A stretch of 64,000 nucleotides of DNA from Ruminiclostridium cellobioparum DSM 1351 = ATCC 15832 (lineage in GTDB: Bacteria > Bacillota > Clostridia > Acetivibrionales > DSM-1351): positions 53,501-117,500 of the forward strand of contig NZ_KK211290.1 in NCBI RefSeq assembly GCF_000621505.1. The letters are read 5' to 3'. Made by a program: the position numbers and the translations under genes. This document shows, in pieces, positions 43,079 to 52,753 of the stretch. Positions within the stretch are counted from its first letter, which is position 1. The number at the start of each line of letters is the position of its first letter. Under the pieces are notes generated by a model that was not told the origin of the DNA, did no database searches, and saw only the letters and a list, made by a program, of their open reading frames with translations.

Positions 43079-43963
43079 TCAGTTTACTTGAACTTTGCCG
43101 AACAGTTTGTTAATCAATGCCGTAAAGAGCAGGCATTCCGCAATGATAAATACCGCCATGGCACTTCCGTAACCGTATTGGTTGCTCATAAATATGGTTT
43201 TGACCATCAGCGTGCTGGGCACTTCGGTTGTTCCGGCAGGGCCTCCGTTTGTCAGCACGTAAATAAGGTCAAAAACTTTTAGCGATCCGACGGCCGAAAA
43301 GGTTACACTTACTTTCAGCATGGGTGTGATCAGGGGTAAGGTTATTCGAAAGGCTGTTGACAGTTCACCCGACCCGTCGATTTTAGCCGCCTCGTATATA
43401 TCCGGGGACACTGACTTGATGGCCGCATACATAAGCAGCATGTGATATCCGACATATTGCCACAAAATTGGTACAAATGAAGCGAAAAGTGCTGTTTTTG
43501 AATCACCCAGCCACTTCTGGGTTAAACCGCCCAGACCGATATTATTCAAAACCACATTCAGCAGGCCGTATTCCGGGTGGTATATTTTCATCCACAACTG
43601 TCCTATTACAACAGTGGATATGATGACAGGAACAAAGTATGCTCCTCTGAAAAATCCTTCCCATTTTACTCCCCTTGCAAGCAGTAAGGCAAAGAACAGC
43701 GAAATGGGAAGCTGTATAAACACCGACACTGCTAAAAAGATAAAAGAATTGCGGACCGACAGGGGAAATCCGTCGACATTGTGCACAAACAGCTTCTTGA
43801 AATTCTCAAGGCCTGTGAATGCCGACTTCCCGATCCCGTCCCAATTCTGTGTGCTATAGTATGCAGACATTATTACAGGTGCTGCGATTATTGCAAGAAA
43901 AAAAAGTATTCCCGGCAGCATAAATATAAAAATCGCTTTTTTGTCTGAGAAAACTCTATCCAT
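43079..43963 (-). CDS. Sugar ABC importer permease, MalF-type (second importer)
   Basis: About 294 residues from ATG 43963 (GGAGA in front); the frame is open to 44020, but that part lacks a ribosome binding site and family similarity. Membrane segment AIFIFMLPGILFFLAIIAAP opens it, and the EAA loop is DIYEAAKIDGSGELSTAFRI. Carbohydrate uptake CUT1 family. Confidence 0.93.
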   Translation of the reverse strand: MDRVFSDKKAIFIFMLPGILFFLAIIAAPVIMSAYYSTQNWDGIGKSAFTGLENFKKLFVHNVDGFPLSVRNSFIFLAVSVFIQLPISLFFALLLARGVKWEGFFRGAYFVPVIISTVVIGQLWMKIYHPEYGLLNVVLNNIGLGGLTQKWLGDSKTALFASFVPILWQYVGYHMLLMYAAIKSVSPDIYEAAKIDGSGELSTAFRITLPLITPMLKVSVTFSAVGSLKVFDLIYVLTNGGPAGTTEVPSTLMVKTIFMSNQYGYGSAMAVFIIAECLLFTALINKLFGKVQVN

Positions 43964-44047
43964 AAACTTATCTCCGTTTCTGAAAAAGGAGCTGGAATAA
44001 GTTATCCCAACTCCTTTCAAATTATGATGTCCCGCAGTGCGTATGAA

Positions 44048-45382
44048 TTACTTCTTTGTGTTCATTGTCTGCAAATCCTTGACAAACTGTTCAGGTGTTA
44101 TTCTCTTTGCAAAAAGTTCTGCGGATTTGTTCATGTACAATTGTGAATCATCACCTTCAAGCAGGGTATTCCACCAGAGGGTATATGTCTTTGAATCCTG
44201 GGTCAGCTTGACAAGTTCCTTGGTCAAAGGATCGATTTTGGATTCGTCAACCGATACCTTCCAGGTTGGAAGTCCGGCACCTGCAAGGTAAACTTCCTTT
44301 GCAAAATTCTCAGATATGTATTTTATAGCTTTAACAGATTCGTCCTTGAATTTTGTATTTGCATTTACAACAAATATTTCGGACACACCGCCTGTAAAGT
44401 CGTTTATATCACTCTTGTCGCTCAATTTCGGGAATTTGATGATCTGTATCTTGTCCTTTATCTTGCTTTCAGGCCTCATAATGTTGCCTATAGTCCAGCT
44501 TCCGTTAAAATACATTGGAATTTTGCCTTCATAGAAAGGCACTTCCGATTCGTCTCTGGTAACCCCCTGAGCTCCATCCGTGAATGCACCCATGTCAATA
44601 AGCTCCTGTAACTTTCTCGCACCTTCAATAATATCGGGATCCTCAAAGGAACCGGTCTTTGTCAAAGCCTTGTAGCAGGCATCATATCCCGCCTGTCTGG
44701 TCTCCAGAATATCCAGGTACATATCGATGCACCACGTATCCTTGGCCCCGACTGCCATGGGGGTAATTCCCTTTGCACGGAAGGCCTTTACGGCTGCGGT
44801 AAGGTCCTCATAGGTTTCAGGGATCTTAACATTGTTCTGTGCAAAAAGCTCTTTGTTGATAAAGAAGGTGCCAACCGACATGGAGTGTGCCAACCCATAT
44901 ATCTTACCGTCAAAGGTCATATTCGACAGGGTGCCGGTAAGCTGTCTGCTCCTGGTTTCATCATCCAGATAGTCGTTCAGCGGAAGCAGCTTTCCCGCAT
45001 CTACAAAGCTTTTCATGTATCCGCCGCTCCAGTAGAAGAATATGTCGGGAGCTTCATTGGCCGCTACGGCTGCTCTTATCTTTGTTTTATAGGTTTCATT
45101 TTCGGTAGCGTCAACCTTTAATTTAATATCAGGATTAGCCGTCTGAAAATCCGCCAGAACTTTTTCGAAAGGAGCTTTGCTTGACTCGGAATCTGCCGCC
45201 CAGATATGCCATAACGATAAAGTAACAGGTTCTTTTTGAACCGATGCTTCACTGCTGCCCGCTTTGGAGTCTGAGACCGTGCTGTTGTCACTGCCTGCAG
45301 TTGAACCGCCGCAGGCTGTGATACTGAAGAGCATTGCCGCCGCCAGAATTAAGCCAGGTATTCTTTTTGCAATCTTACTCAT
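44048..45382 (-). CDS. Sugar ABC transporter substrate-binding lipoprotein (second importer)
   Basis: 444 residues with lipobox ITAC after LILAAAMLFS, then a Ser-rich linker. The mature part is a family 1 solute-binding protein: VTLSLWHIWAADSESSKAPF, EAPDIFFYWSGGYMKSFVDA, GKIPMYFNGSWTIGNI. It should bind an oligosaccharide. It is first in the importer operon and lies downstream of yesM/yesN-like genes with element B2 between. Confidence 0.93.
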   Translation of the reverse strand: MSKIAKRIPGLILAAAMLFSITACGGSTAGSDNSTVSDSKAGSSEASVQKEPVTLSLWHIWAADSESSKAPFEKVLADFQTANPDIKLKVDATENETYKTKIRAAVAANEAPDIFFYWSGGYMKSFVDAGKLLPLNDYLDDETRSRQLTGTLSNMTFDGKIYGLAHSMSVGTFFINKELFAQNNVKIPETYEDLTAAVKAFRAKGITPMAVGAKDTWCIDMYLDILETRQAGYDACYKALTKTGSFEDPDIIEGARKLQELIDMGAFTDGAQGVTRDESEVPFYEGKIPMYFNGSWTIGNIMRPESKIKDKIQIIKFPKLSDKSDINDFTGGVSEIFVVNANTKFKDESVKAIKYISENFAKEVYLAGAGLPTWKVSVDESKIDPLTKELVKLTQDSKTYTLWWNTLLEGDDSQLYMNKSAELFAKRITPEQFVKDLQTMNTKK

Positions 45383-45504
45383 CTTTAATTTCCTCCTTTT
45401 TTGGCCATAGACCTCTTGTTAGCTTAATTATAATTCCCGGCCCGGCTTCTATGAACGTAGGTTTTTGACTTATAATCAGTAATATTTTTACCATGTCAGA
45501 TCAA

Positions 45505-45824
45505 GTTGGAAGATAAAATAAATGTTATGCATGAAAGACGATTTTAGTTCCAGCACGCGAGTATGACATCAAGAAATGGGAAGCACGGTTAAACGAACTT
45601 ATTGAAAATGTAGGCGAGCAACAAATATTTTAGCCGACAAAATGACAGGAGGTCATTTTGAGCAGTACGCGAGACCCGGATGGTCGAGTCGCTGCGGCGG
45701 CTCAAAAATAATTGTTGCAAGCCATACTATTTCAAATAAGCTCGTTGTGTGCAACCCATTGATTGATGCTCATACGGGAGTGCTATAAAAGTTTTAGATA
45801 TAGCATTTACTTTATTTCACAACA
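45505..45824. repeat. Nested fold-back element, family A/B, copy B2
   Basis: Inverse-oriented relative of B1, filling most of the 462-base gap 45383-45844, which has no gene. It shares the core CGAGACCCGGATGGTCGAGT (45670-45689) base for base with B1. Its 9-bp hairpin (stems 45638-45646 and 45652-45660) differs from B1 by one compensatory pair. The outer arms begin with GTTGGAAGATAAAATAAATG and end with a related inverted sequence (ATTTACTTTATTTCACAAC). Confidence 0.72.
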
Positions 45825-45844
45825 GCCCATTACTGTTATAAATA

Positions 45845-47449
45845 TTATTTATTTAACTTCTTATAGTCATTTACTGAATAACCGGTATATTTCTTGAAGC
45901 ATTTTCCAAAGTAATTGGGGTCGGGTATACCAACACTTTCAGCCACTTCGTATGCCATTCTGTCGTATTTGCCAAAATACTCTATTGCCTTTTGAATTCT
46001 CAGGCGTGTAAGGTATTCGACAAAATTAAAACCGGTGTGCTGTTTAAAGGTCCTGCTCAGGTAGCTGGGATTGATGTAGAAATTGGCTGCCAGTGACGTA
46101 AGTGTTAAGTCGGCATTCTGGATATTATCTTCAATATATGTAATGACCTTATCCATCAGGTTGTTTTTCTTGTTTTCCCTTAAAAGTTTTATTTTGCAGG
46201 TAATCCTTTTGGATATGGCAATAATGTACTCTTTCATTTCAGGTATGTTGCCCAGTCCCAGGATATGGGAATACACCTCCGAGACAGAAGTAAAAAAATC
46301 ACCCGTATTGAGCTCAAACTCACTTATGGTACTCAGAATCGAAGTTATCAGGCTTATGGCAAATACCCTTACTTCATTGCTGTTTGTTGAAGTTATTCCT
46401 GAAATCTCCTCAAACTTCCTGTCGATGAGTTCATGTACCTTTTCATCCAGGCCGGCTCTTATAAAGAACAGGATTTCTTCAGTCTCCACCCTGGTTTCCA
46501 CCGTCCTGGAGTTACCTTTTTGAATGCAGATATCGCGGTAGCTTATCACAAGGTTATTGCCATAGATAAGCTTGTAGTTCAGTGCCTCAATTGCCTCCTT
46601 GTAGCCCTGCCGGAGCTGATTTATGTCACTGTGGCAATTACCCACCCCTATGCTCACATTGCACTTAAACTTGTTGAGTATCAAGGTTTTTATATGTTCA
46701 CAGCACTGGAACAGGTTGATTTCCCTTTGAGAATTTATTATCACTGCATTACTGTTAAAATCCGGGAAGACCACAACTCCGGAATCCGCTTTAAAATACT
46801 GCTTTATTGTATCCAGGTACAAGAGTTCCTGCACCATATCATTTTCAGGGTCCTGCCCTTTTAAACTTTTAGCCGGAGACACAGCGGCAATTTGAAAATA
46901 TTTACAAAGACCGGACAGGCCGTAATATTCCATCCGTTCACCCATATCAGAGGGCTGCGGCCTTGAGAACAACAATTCATTCAGAAACTTTTCCCTTAAA
47001 AACGGCAAACTTTCCTTCAGCCGCTTTCTTACTTTTTCATACTCCTCCCTGTCGGTTTGCTCGCTCATGATTTTGTTTCGTAGGTTTTCAACAGATTCTT
47101 TTATCTCGGCACGTTTCACAGGCTTCAGCAAAAAATCGGAAATGCCCATTTTGATACCTTTTTTTGCGTACTCAAATTCTTCATATGCAGTGAGGATAAT
47201 AACCTTTACGTCTGGATAATTCTCCGCAACCAGCCCGGCAAATTCCAGACCGTCCATGAAAGGCATCCTGATATCACTTATAACCAGGTCGGGCTTGAGC
47301 TCTTCCATTAAATTCAGACCCTCTTGGCCGCTTGAAGCCTCACCGGCTATAACAAAGCCCAGGCTTTCCCAATCCAATATCAATTTAAGAAGATTTCTGG
47401 TATTTTCCTCATCGTCCACAAGCATTACCTTTATCCTGTTCGTATTCAT
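45845..47449 (-). CDS. YesN-type response regulator with AraC helix-turn-helix
   Basis: 534 residues. The N-terminal receiver has KVMLVDDEENTRNLLKLIL and the phosphorylated Asp in LVISDIRMPFMDGLE, with the conserved Lys in DFLLKPVKRAE. A long middle region precedes two AraC-type helix-turn-helix motifs at the C-terminus (TLTSLAANFYINPSYLSRTF, YFGKCFKKYTGYSVNDYKK). It overlaps the kinase gene by four bases (ATGA). Such pairs activate nearby sugar importers, here the operon directly downstream. Confidence 0.93.
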   Translation of the reverse strand: MNTNRIKVMLVDDEENTRNLLKLILDWESLGFVIAGEASSGQEGLNLMEELKPDLVISDIRMPFMDGLEFAGLVAENYPDVKVIILTAYEEFEYAKKGIKMGISDFLLKPVKRAEIKESVENLRNKIMSEQTDREEYEKVRKRLKESLPFLREKFLNELLFSRPQPSDMGERMEYYGLSGLCKYFQIAAVSPAKSLKGQDPENDMVQELLYLDTIKQYFKADSGVVVFPDFNSNAVIINSQREINLFQCCEHIKTLILNKFKCNVSIGVGNCHSDINQLRQGYKEAIEALNYKLIYGNNLVISYRDICIQKGNSRTVETRVETEEILFFIRAGLDEKVHELIDRKFEEISGITSTNSNEVRVFAISLITSILSTISEFELNTGDFFTSVSEVYSHILGLGNIPEMKEYIIAISKRITCKIKLLRENKKNNLMDKVITYIEDNIQNADLTLTSLAANFYINPSYLSRTFKQHTGFNFVEYLTRLRIQKAIEYFGKYDRMAYEVAESVGIPDPNYFGKCFKKYTGYSVNDYKKLNK

Positions 47450-49233
47450 ACCGATCTCCTGTCCTCCTGACTTACTGGTATTCTCAAAGTTATTTTCGTC
47501 CCCTGTTTGTAAGTGCTCTCAATTATGTACAGATCTTCCCGCTCGTAATAAATTTTGACCCTCTGTATTGTCCCCCTCAGCCCGAAGCTGTTCAAATTGT
47601 TGTCCAGAGCGTTGTTATTCAGCTGCTCAAGCTCTTCCTCCGTCATGCCCATTCCATTGTCCTCAACGGTAAATATCACATATCCGTCCTGCAATTTGGC
47701 AGATATGCGGATATCCCCATGCTCGCCCTTGGGTTTTATTCCATGGTAAATGGAATTTTCCACAAGAGGCTGAAGAATGAGCTTAACGGTGCTGTACTTT
47801 AATATTTCATCATCAATATCGTAATGCACCGAAAAAATATCGCCATACCGGAGGAGCTGCAGATGTATATAGTCCCTGACTATTTCCAGTTCATCCTCAA
47901 CCGTTATTATTTCACTGCCCTTGCTGAGGCATTTTCTATAATAACTTCCCAAAGCCTCCAGGGCATCATACAACTCTCCGTTTTTTCCCGCCAGAGCGAG
48001 ATATCCCATGGCATCCAGCGTGTTATACAGGAAATGGGGTTTTATCTGCTCCTGCAAAACATTCAATTCGGCCTTCCTTTTGGTCTTCTGTTCGGTCACT
48101 ATCCTTCCAATGAGGTTTTTTATTTCTATGACCATCAGATTGTATCCGTTTTTCAGTTTGCCTATCTCATCATTTCCGGTTTCCATTTCCACAATGTCAA
48201 ACTGTCCGCTTTCAACAGCTTTCATTGATTTCAGCAGCCTGTGTATGGGAGAGGTTATAAGTCTTGAAACGAATATAATACCTATGCACAGCAGAACACC
48301 GTTAAGTATTATTATGAGCAGGCTTGCCATCCTGTACAGCGAGCCCTCGGCCTGCAGCTGTTCCAGAGGTATTCCGATAATCATTTTCCAGCCGTAGCGT
48401 TCCAGAAACATGGTTGAATAAAGATAGGGCTTGTCATTATGGTCGAATATTGAGGAATTTGTCTCCTTATATACCTGTGAATCCAGTAAATTGCGGTATT
48501 CCTCCTGATCAAGGTCATCATTGGTGGATATTATCCTGTTATTTTCATCCAGAATAACTATCCTGGTGCCGTATTTCTGTACAATCTCGTTGTAACAGCT
48601 CTGGAACCCGTCCTCCGATAAATTGACCATCAGAAGGCCTATGGGTTTCATTGTAATGTTATTGTTTATTATCCTGAGAAGTGAAACGGTCTTTTCACTG
48701 CTGTGAATGTTGAAGACACTGTCGGCATTGAGCCTCACTATATAATAGCCCTGCTCCTTTTCCACATCCTTGTACCAGTATGCATTTTTTATATTCTGAA
48801 TCTTAAGACTTTTCAGGTATTTTTTATCCGAGCCGTACCGGGTGTCAAAATTATCAAATATGTAGACTGATTTTATATAGGGAGCCGAATCCATAAGGGT
48901 CACCAGATAATTTGTAAGCTTTCTCTGGGATTCCTGGGTATTGGCCAGTTCCTTGTAAGTGAGAATATCCTGTATATCCATGTTTCCCATGATGATGCGT
49001 GAATTGAAGCTTGTGTTGTCAAGCATGGTATAGATGTTTGACTTCAGCGAATACAGGGTCTGCATGGATAAATCCCTGCTTTTTTGCAGAGTCAGCTGGT
49101 AACTCAGCCTGTAATATACTACAGAGGATATTATGAGTGACAAAATAAGAAATGCAAGATATAAAATGGTCATTTTGGCTGAAATGTTAAGATTGGTATA
49201 AACCAGCTTGCACAGATTTTTTATTTTTTTCAT
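47446..49233 (-). CDS. YesM-type sensor histidine kinase
   Basis: About 595 residues. Membrane segments at ILYLAFLILSLIISSVVYYR and MASLLIIILNGVLLCIGIIF flank a large extracellular Cache-like sensor. Then come HAMP (SPIHRLLKSMKAVESGQFDI), the phospho-acceptor His in QIKPHFLYNTLDAMGYLA and the ATPase boxes VENSIYHGIKPKGE and DNGMGMTEEEL. The open frame runs back to 49458 across the gapA terminator, so that start is not credible; ATG 49233 gives the family N-terminus (MKKIKNLCKLVYTNLNISAK). Confidence 0.92.
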   Translation of the reverse strand: MKKIKNLCKLVYTNLNISAKMTILYLAFLILSLIISSVVYYRLSYQLTLQKSRDLSMQTLYSLKSNIYTMLDNTSFNSRIIMGNMDIQDILTYKELANTQESQRKLTNYLVTLMDSAPYIKSVYIFDNFDTRYGSDKKYLKSLKIQNIKNAYWYKDVEKEQGYYIVRLNADSVFNIHSSEKTVSLLRIINNNITMKPIGLLMVNLSEDGFQSCYNEIVQKYGTRIVILDENNRIISTNDDLDQEEYRNLLDSQVYKETNSSIFDHNDKPYLYSTMFLERYGWKMIIGIPLEQLQAEGSLYRMASLLIIILNGVLLCIGIIFVSRLITSPIHRLLKSMKAVESGQFDIVEMETGNDEIGKLKNGYNLMVIEIKNLIGRIVTEQKTKRKAELNVLQEQIKPHFLYNTLDAMGYLALAGKNGELYDALEALGSYYRKCLSKGSEIITVEDELEIVRDYIHLQLLRYGDIFSVHYDIDDEILKYSTVKLILQPLVENSIYHGIKPKGEHGDIRISAKLQDGYVIFTVEDNGMGMTEEELEQLNNNALDNNLNSFGLRGTIQRVKIYYEREDLYIIESTYKQGTKITLRIPVSQEDRRSV

Positions 49234-49332
49234 AAGCTGCAAGCACTCCCCGTTTCCATAATACTCTTCCCCAACCATAATTTTATCAAGTATATCATAC
49301 ACAATACAACAAATTCCGCATGGAGTAAACGT

Positions 49333-49362
49333 AAAAAAACGACTGCTGTCAGTCGTTTTTTT
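49333..49362 (-). terminator. Rho-independent terminator of gapA
   Basis: AAAAAAACGACTG / CAGTCGTTTTTTT is a perfect stem around CTGT, with T-runs on both strands, 25 bases past the gapA stop codon. Confidence 0.9.
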
Positions 49363-49387
49363 ACTGTATTCCATTTCAGCTATTCCA

Positions 49388-50404
49388 TTAAAGTCCCTTT
49401 CCGGCCACAAATGCCGCCAGATCAGCATAACGGTTTGAAAAACCCCACTCGTTGTCATACCAGGAAACTATCTTTACCATGTTTCCCTCCAAAACCATTG
49501 TTGAGAGTGCATCTACTATTGAGGAGGCAGGATCTCCCTTATAGTCTATGGATACCAGCTGTTCTTCGGAATAGTCCAGAATTCCCTGCATCTTTCCTGC
49601 GGCTGCCTCTTTAAAGGCTGCATTGACTTCCTCTTTTGTAACTGTCTTCCCCACTTCCACAACCAGATCCACTACCGACACATCAGGAGTCGGGACCCTG
49701 TAGGCAAAGCCGTTCAGCCTTCCGTCCAGCTCCGGAATGACAAGGCCTATTGCTTTTGCAGCACCCGATTTTGTGGGGATAATCGACATTCCTGCGGCTC
49801 TGGCCCTTCTCAGATCACTGTGGGGCAGATCGAGTATTTTTTGATCATTTGTATAGGAATGCACTGTTGTCATCAGACCTTTTACTATTCCAAAACTGTC
49901 GTTTAAAACCTTGGCCACAGGGGCCAGGCAATTTGTAGTGCAGGAGGCATTTGACACTATATTGTGAGTTCCTGGCCGGTACTTTTCCTCATTGACACCT
50001 AAAACTATGGTAATATCCTCATTGGTTGCAGGAGCTGAAATAAGCACTTTTTTAGCCCCTCCCCTTGTAATGTGGACTTCGGCTTTTTCTCTCTTTGTAA
50101 ACAAGCCTGTGGATTCAAGTACAATTTCAATTCCCCTGGCTTTCCAGTCGATATTTCCGGGATCCCTTTCTGCAAGGATCTCTATTTTCTTACCATTTAC
50201 CACCAGATAATTTTCCATCACTTCCACAGTTCCGTTAAACTTGCCGAAAATGGAATCATATCTCAAAAGGTGAGCCAGTGTTTCAGCATCGGTCAAATCG
50301 TTAATTGCTGCTATTTCAAGTTCGCCGGAATATTTCTCCAGCAATACCTTGAAAGTGTTTCTGCCTATTCTTCCAAACCCGTTGATACCAATTTTTATAC
50401 TCAT
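49388..50404 (-). CDS. gap: Glyceraldehyde-3-phosphate dehydrogenase
   Basis: About 338 residues, phosphorylating type I GAPDH. NAD site [20 protein letters not shown], with Asp in AAINDLTD indicating NAD rather than NADP use. Catalytic Cys lies in [13 protein letters not shown] and the His in [25 protein letters not shown] binds phosphate. ATG 50404 follows AGGGAG. It stands alone, not with pgk/tpi, and is divergent from a LysR-type regulator, so it may be a secondary, conditionally expressed copy. Confidence 0.95.
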   Translation of the reverse strand: MSIKIGINGFGRIGRNTFKVLLEKYSGELEIAAINDLTDAETLAHLLRYDSIFGKFNGTVEVMENYLVVNGKKIEILAERDPGNIDWKARGIEIVLESTGLFTKREKAEVHITRGGAKKVLISAPATNEDITIVLGVNEEKYRPGTHNIVSNASCTTNCLAPVAKVLNDSFGIVKGLMTTVHSYTNDQKILDLPHSDLRRARAAGMSIIPTKSGAAKAIGLVIPELDGRLNGFAYRVPTPDVSVVDLVVEVGKTVTKEEVNAAFKEAAAGKMQGILDYSEEQLVSIDYKGDPASSIVDALSTMVLEGNMVKIVSWYDNEWGFSNRYADLAAFVAGKGL

Positions 50405-50426
50405 AATCATTCTCCCTTCTTTGTAT

Positions 50427-50470
50427 AGTTATGAGGAATCCCGCCTTGTTTTATTCGGTTCCTTATAACT
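50427..50470. promoter_or_regulatory. Inverted repeat in the gap/lysR divergent region
   Basis: AGTTATGAGGAATC (50427-50440) is inverted as GGTTCCTTATAACT (50457-50470), and CCGCCTTGTTTT occurs directly repeated beside each arm. It could be the LysR operator or a leader stem-loop of gapA. Confidence 0.45.
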
Positions 50471-50571
50471 ACCGCCTTGTTTTGGTTTTCTTTACAAATT
50501 AATTATATTATCTGATATAATATAAATGAAATGCATATTAGACATACTTGATATAAATGGAGGTTATATCT

Positions 50572-51465
50572 ATGAACCTTGAACAATACAGGGCATTTTT
50601 TTATACGGTAAAATTCGGAAATATTTCAAAAGCGTCAGAACAGCTGTATATAACCCAACCGGCTGTCAGCAGGTCCATTCAGCAGCTGGAGGACTCCCTG
50701 AAATGCACCTTGTTTTTCAGGACCTCAAAGGGTGTGAAGCTCACACCTGAAGGAGAAATCCTGTACAAATATATAGAACAGGCTTTTAACTTTATAGAAG
50801 CGGGCGAAAACAGGATAAGAGACATAAATAACCTGTTGACGGGAGAAGTGAGGATAGGAGTGAGCGATACCATCTGCAAGTATTACCTCATACCCTACCT
50901 CAAGCTGTTCAAGACACTTCATCCCGGCATCAAAATACATGTTATCTGTCCTACCACGCCAGGGATAATAGCACTTTTGAAGACCGGGAAAATTGATTTC
51001 GGCATTATCAACCTGCCCTACCGGGATGACCAGCTGAATTTTCAGAATATAATCAGAGTTCAGGATTGCTTTGTCGCCGGAGAAAAGTATGCCTACCTGA
51101 GCAAGCAAATGCAGCCCTTGCGGGAAATAGTCAGTCATCCCCTGCTTTTACTGGAAAAAAACAGCAACTCAAGACTGTTTATTGATGATTATTTTAAATC
51201 CAATTCAGTGACTGTGGAGCCCGATTTTGAACTGGACAATATTGATCTGCTCATGCAGTTTGCAAAATATGACTTCGGTATTGCCTGTGTAATAAGAAAT
51301 TTTATAGAAGATGAACTTGAAAACCGGAGGCTATATGAAATCAAACCCGTAGAAAGAATTCCCTCCCGGCATATCGGAGTCACCTGGCTGAAAAACGTCC
51401 CTCTGTCGTCTGCCGCAAAGGTGCTCATCAGCAACCTGGACTACCTTGAAACCTCGGAATTCTGA
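50572..51465 (+). CDS. LysR-family transcriptional regulator
   Basis: 297 residues from ATG 50572, with GGAGGT eight bases upstream (the frame opens at 50557). N-terminal helix-turn-helix GNISKASEQLYITQPAVSRS followed by LEDSLKCTLFFRTSKGVKLT. The C-terminal effector domain is of CysL/CysB-type length (VRIGVSDTICKYYLIPYLKL). It is divergent from gapA, the probable target. Ligand unknown. Confidence 0.92.
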   Translation: MNLEQYRAFFYTVKFGNISKASEQLYITQPAVSRSIQQLEDSLKCTLFFRTSKGVKLTPEGEILYKYIEQAFNFIEAGENRIRDINNLLTGEVRIGVSDTICKYYLIPYLKLFKTLHPGIKIHVICPTTPGIIALLKTGKIDFGIINLPYRDDQLNFQNIIRVQDCFVAGEKYAYLSKQMQPLREIVSHPLLLLEKNSNSRLFIDDYFKSNSVTVEPDFELDNIDLLMQFAKYDFGIACVIRNFIEDELENRRLYEIKPVERIPSRHIGVTWLKNVPLSSAAKVLISNLDYLETSEF

Positions 51466-51582
51466 GGATACCGGGTTCCGGCAGGAATTAACTGGCAGCC
51501 CCTGCTTTATTGATTAAACCTGCCCGGCATAGTATAATTAGATATATTACGGGGTCCTATTCCCCTCTTACAGGGGGTTGTC

Positions 51583-52641
51583 ATGAAAGTGTTCTTAAAA
51601 ATTTTATGTATATTGATTTTAATAGTTCTCATTACAGATATCGCAGGGAGCTTCTACTTTTATCATATTTCGGTTGCGCGGACCAGCAAGGATTTCCTTG
51701 CCAACGACAGTGCTCTGATAAATGAAATCGCTGCTGAAAATATCAGCGTATCCCCGGCAGATGTGCCTGCAAATGCCAAACTGTACAGCACAATGCAGGA
51801 AGCACAGCCGGAAGCACAGCCAGGAGAACAACAAAACGAGCAGCAGGAAGAACAACAAGTGGAGCAGATAGAAACCGGCTGGTTCAGCAATCAGCCCTAT
51901 GAAGAAGTTTCCATAACCTCGGAGGACGGTTTGAAGCTGGCAGGCTATTACCTGGGGGCAATAGTGCCCACCAATAAAACCGCCATACTGGCACACGGGT
52001 ATTCTTCACAGGGAACCTATATGGGTTCCTATGCCAAAATATATTACGATATGGGCTATAATGTGCTGCTGCCCGATGACAGAGGGCACGGCAGGAGCGA
52101 AGGTAATTTCATAGGTTTCGGCTGGACAGACAGAAAAGATTATTTAAAATGGATAGATTTTATTATAAACAGAGTAGGCCAGGACTCCCAGATCGTGCTT
52201 CATGGAGTTTCCATGGGGGGAGCCACCGTTTTAATGACCGGCGGTGAACTCCTGCCGACAGCTGTTAAGGCCATTGTGTCGGACTGTTCCTACACCTCCG
52301 TCCAGGCCGAACTCGAGTACCAGCTGAAAAGATTGTACAATCTTCCCGCGTTCCCGATACTGGACAGTACAAGTCTGCTGTCAAAAATAAGGGCGGGCTA
52401 CTCCTTTAAAGAGGCTTCTGCCCTGGAACAGGTTAAAAGAAGCAAAACACCGACCCTGTTCATACACGGCGATGCCGATAAATTTGTTCCCTTTAGCATG
52501 GTATATGAGCTCTATGAGGCCTGCACCAGCGAAAAGGACATATATATAGTTCCCGGAGCTGGTCACGGCGCCGCCTTTGATACCGATACGGCCGGGTACA
52601 GGAACAAGGTAGGAGAATTCGTCGGCAAGTATGTAAATTAA
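51583..52641 (+). CDS. Membrane-anchored alpha/beta hydrolase
   Basis: 352 residues. An N-terminal membrane segment (ILCILILIVLITDIAGSFYF) is followed by a Gln/Glu-rich stretch at about residues 65-97 (EAQPGEQQNEQQEEQQVEQI). The hydrolase domain has the oxyanion HGYSSQG, nucleophile Ser in LHGVSMGGATV, Asp in FIHGDADKFVP and His in VPGAGHGAAFD, as in YqkD/BAAT-like hydrolases. It is probably extracytoplasmic, with the acidic linker as a spacer. Substrate unknown. Confidence 0.87.
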   Translation: MKVFLKILCILILIVLITDIAGSFYFYHISVARTSKDFLANDSALINEIAAENISVSPADVPANAKLYSTMQEAQPEAQPGEQQNEQQEEQQVEQIETGWFSNQPYEEVSITSEDGLKLAGYYLGAIVPTNKTAILAHGYSSQGTYMGSYAKIYYDMGYNVLLPDDRGHGRSEGNFIGFGWTDRKDYLKWIDFIINRVGQDSQIVLHGVSMGGATVLMTGGELLPTAVKAIVSDCSYTSVQAELEYQLKRLYNLPAFPILDSTSLLSKIRAGYSFKEASALEQVKRSKTPTLFIHGDADKFVPFSMVYELYEACTSEKDIYIVPGAGHGAAFDTDTAGYRNKVGEFVGKYVN

Positions 52642-52753
52642 ATACATGATCCAGATTATTTAAGCCGTTTATTTATTCAAAAAGCATTAGGCTTTCAGCG
52701 ATTTATGTCGAAAATATATAGGTAAACCAAAGAAAAAGGATGGAGCCTTAGCC

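Noticed and set aside
47446-49458. 670-residue form of the YesM-like kinase
   Set aside because: The first 75 codons cross the gapA terminator and have no family similarity. The start at 49233 gives the normal N-terminus.
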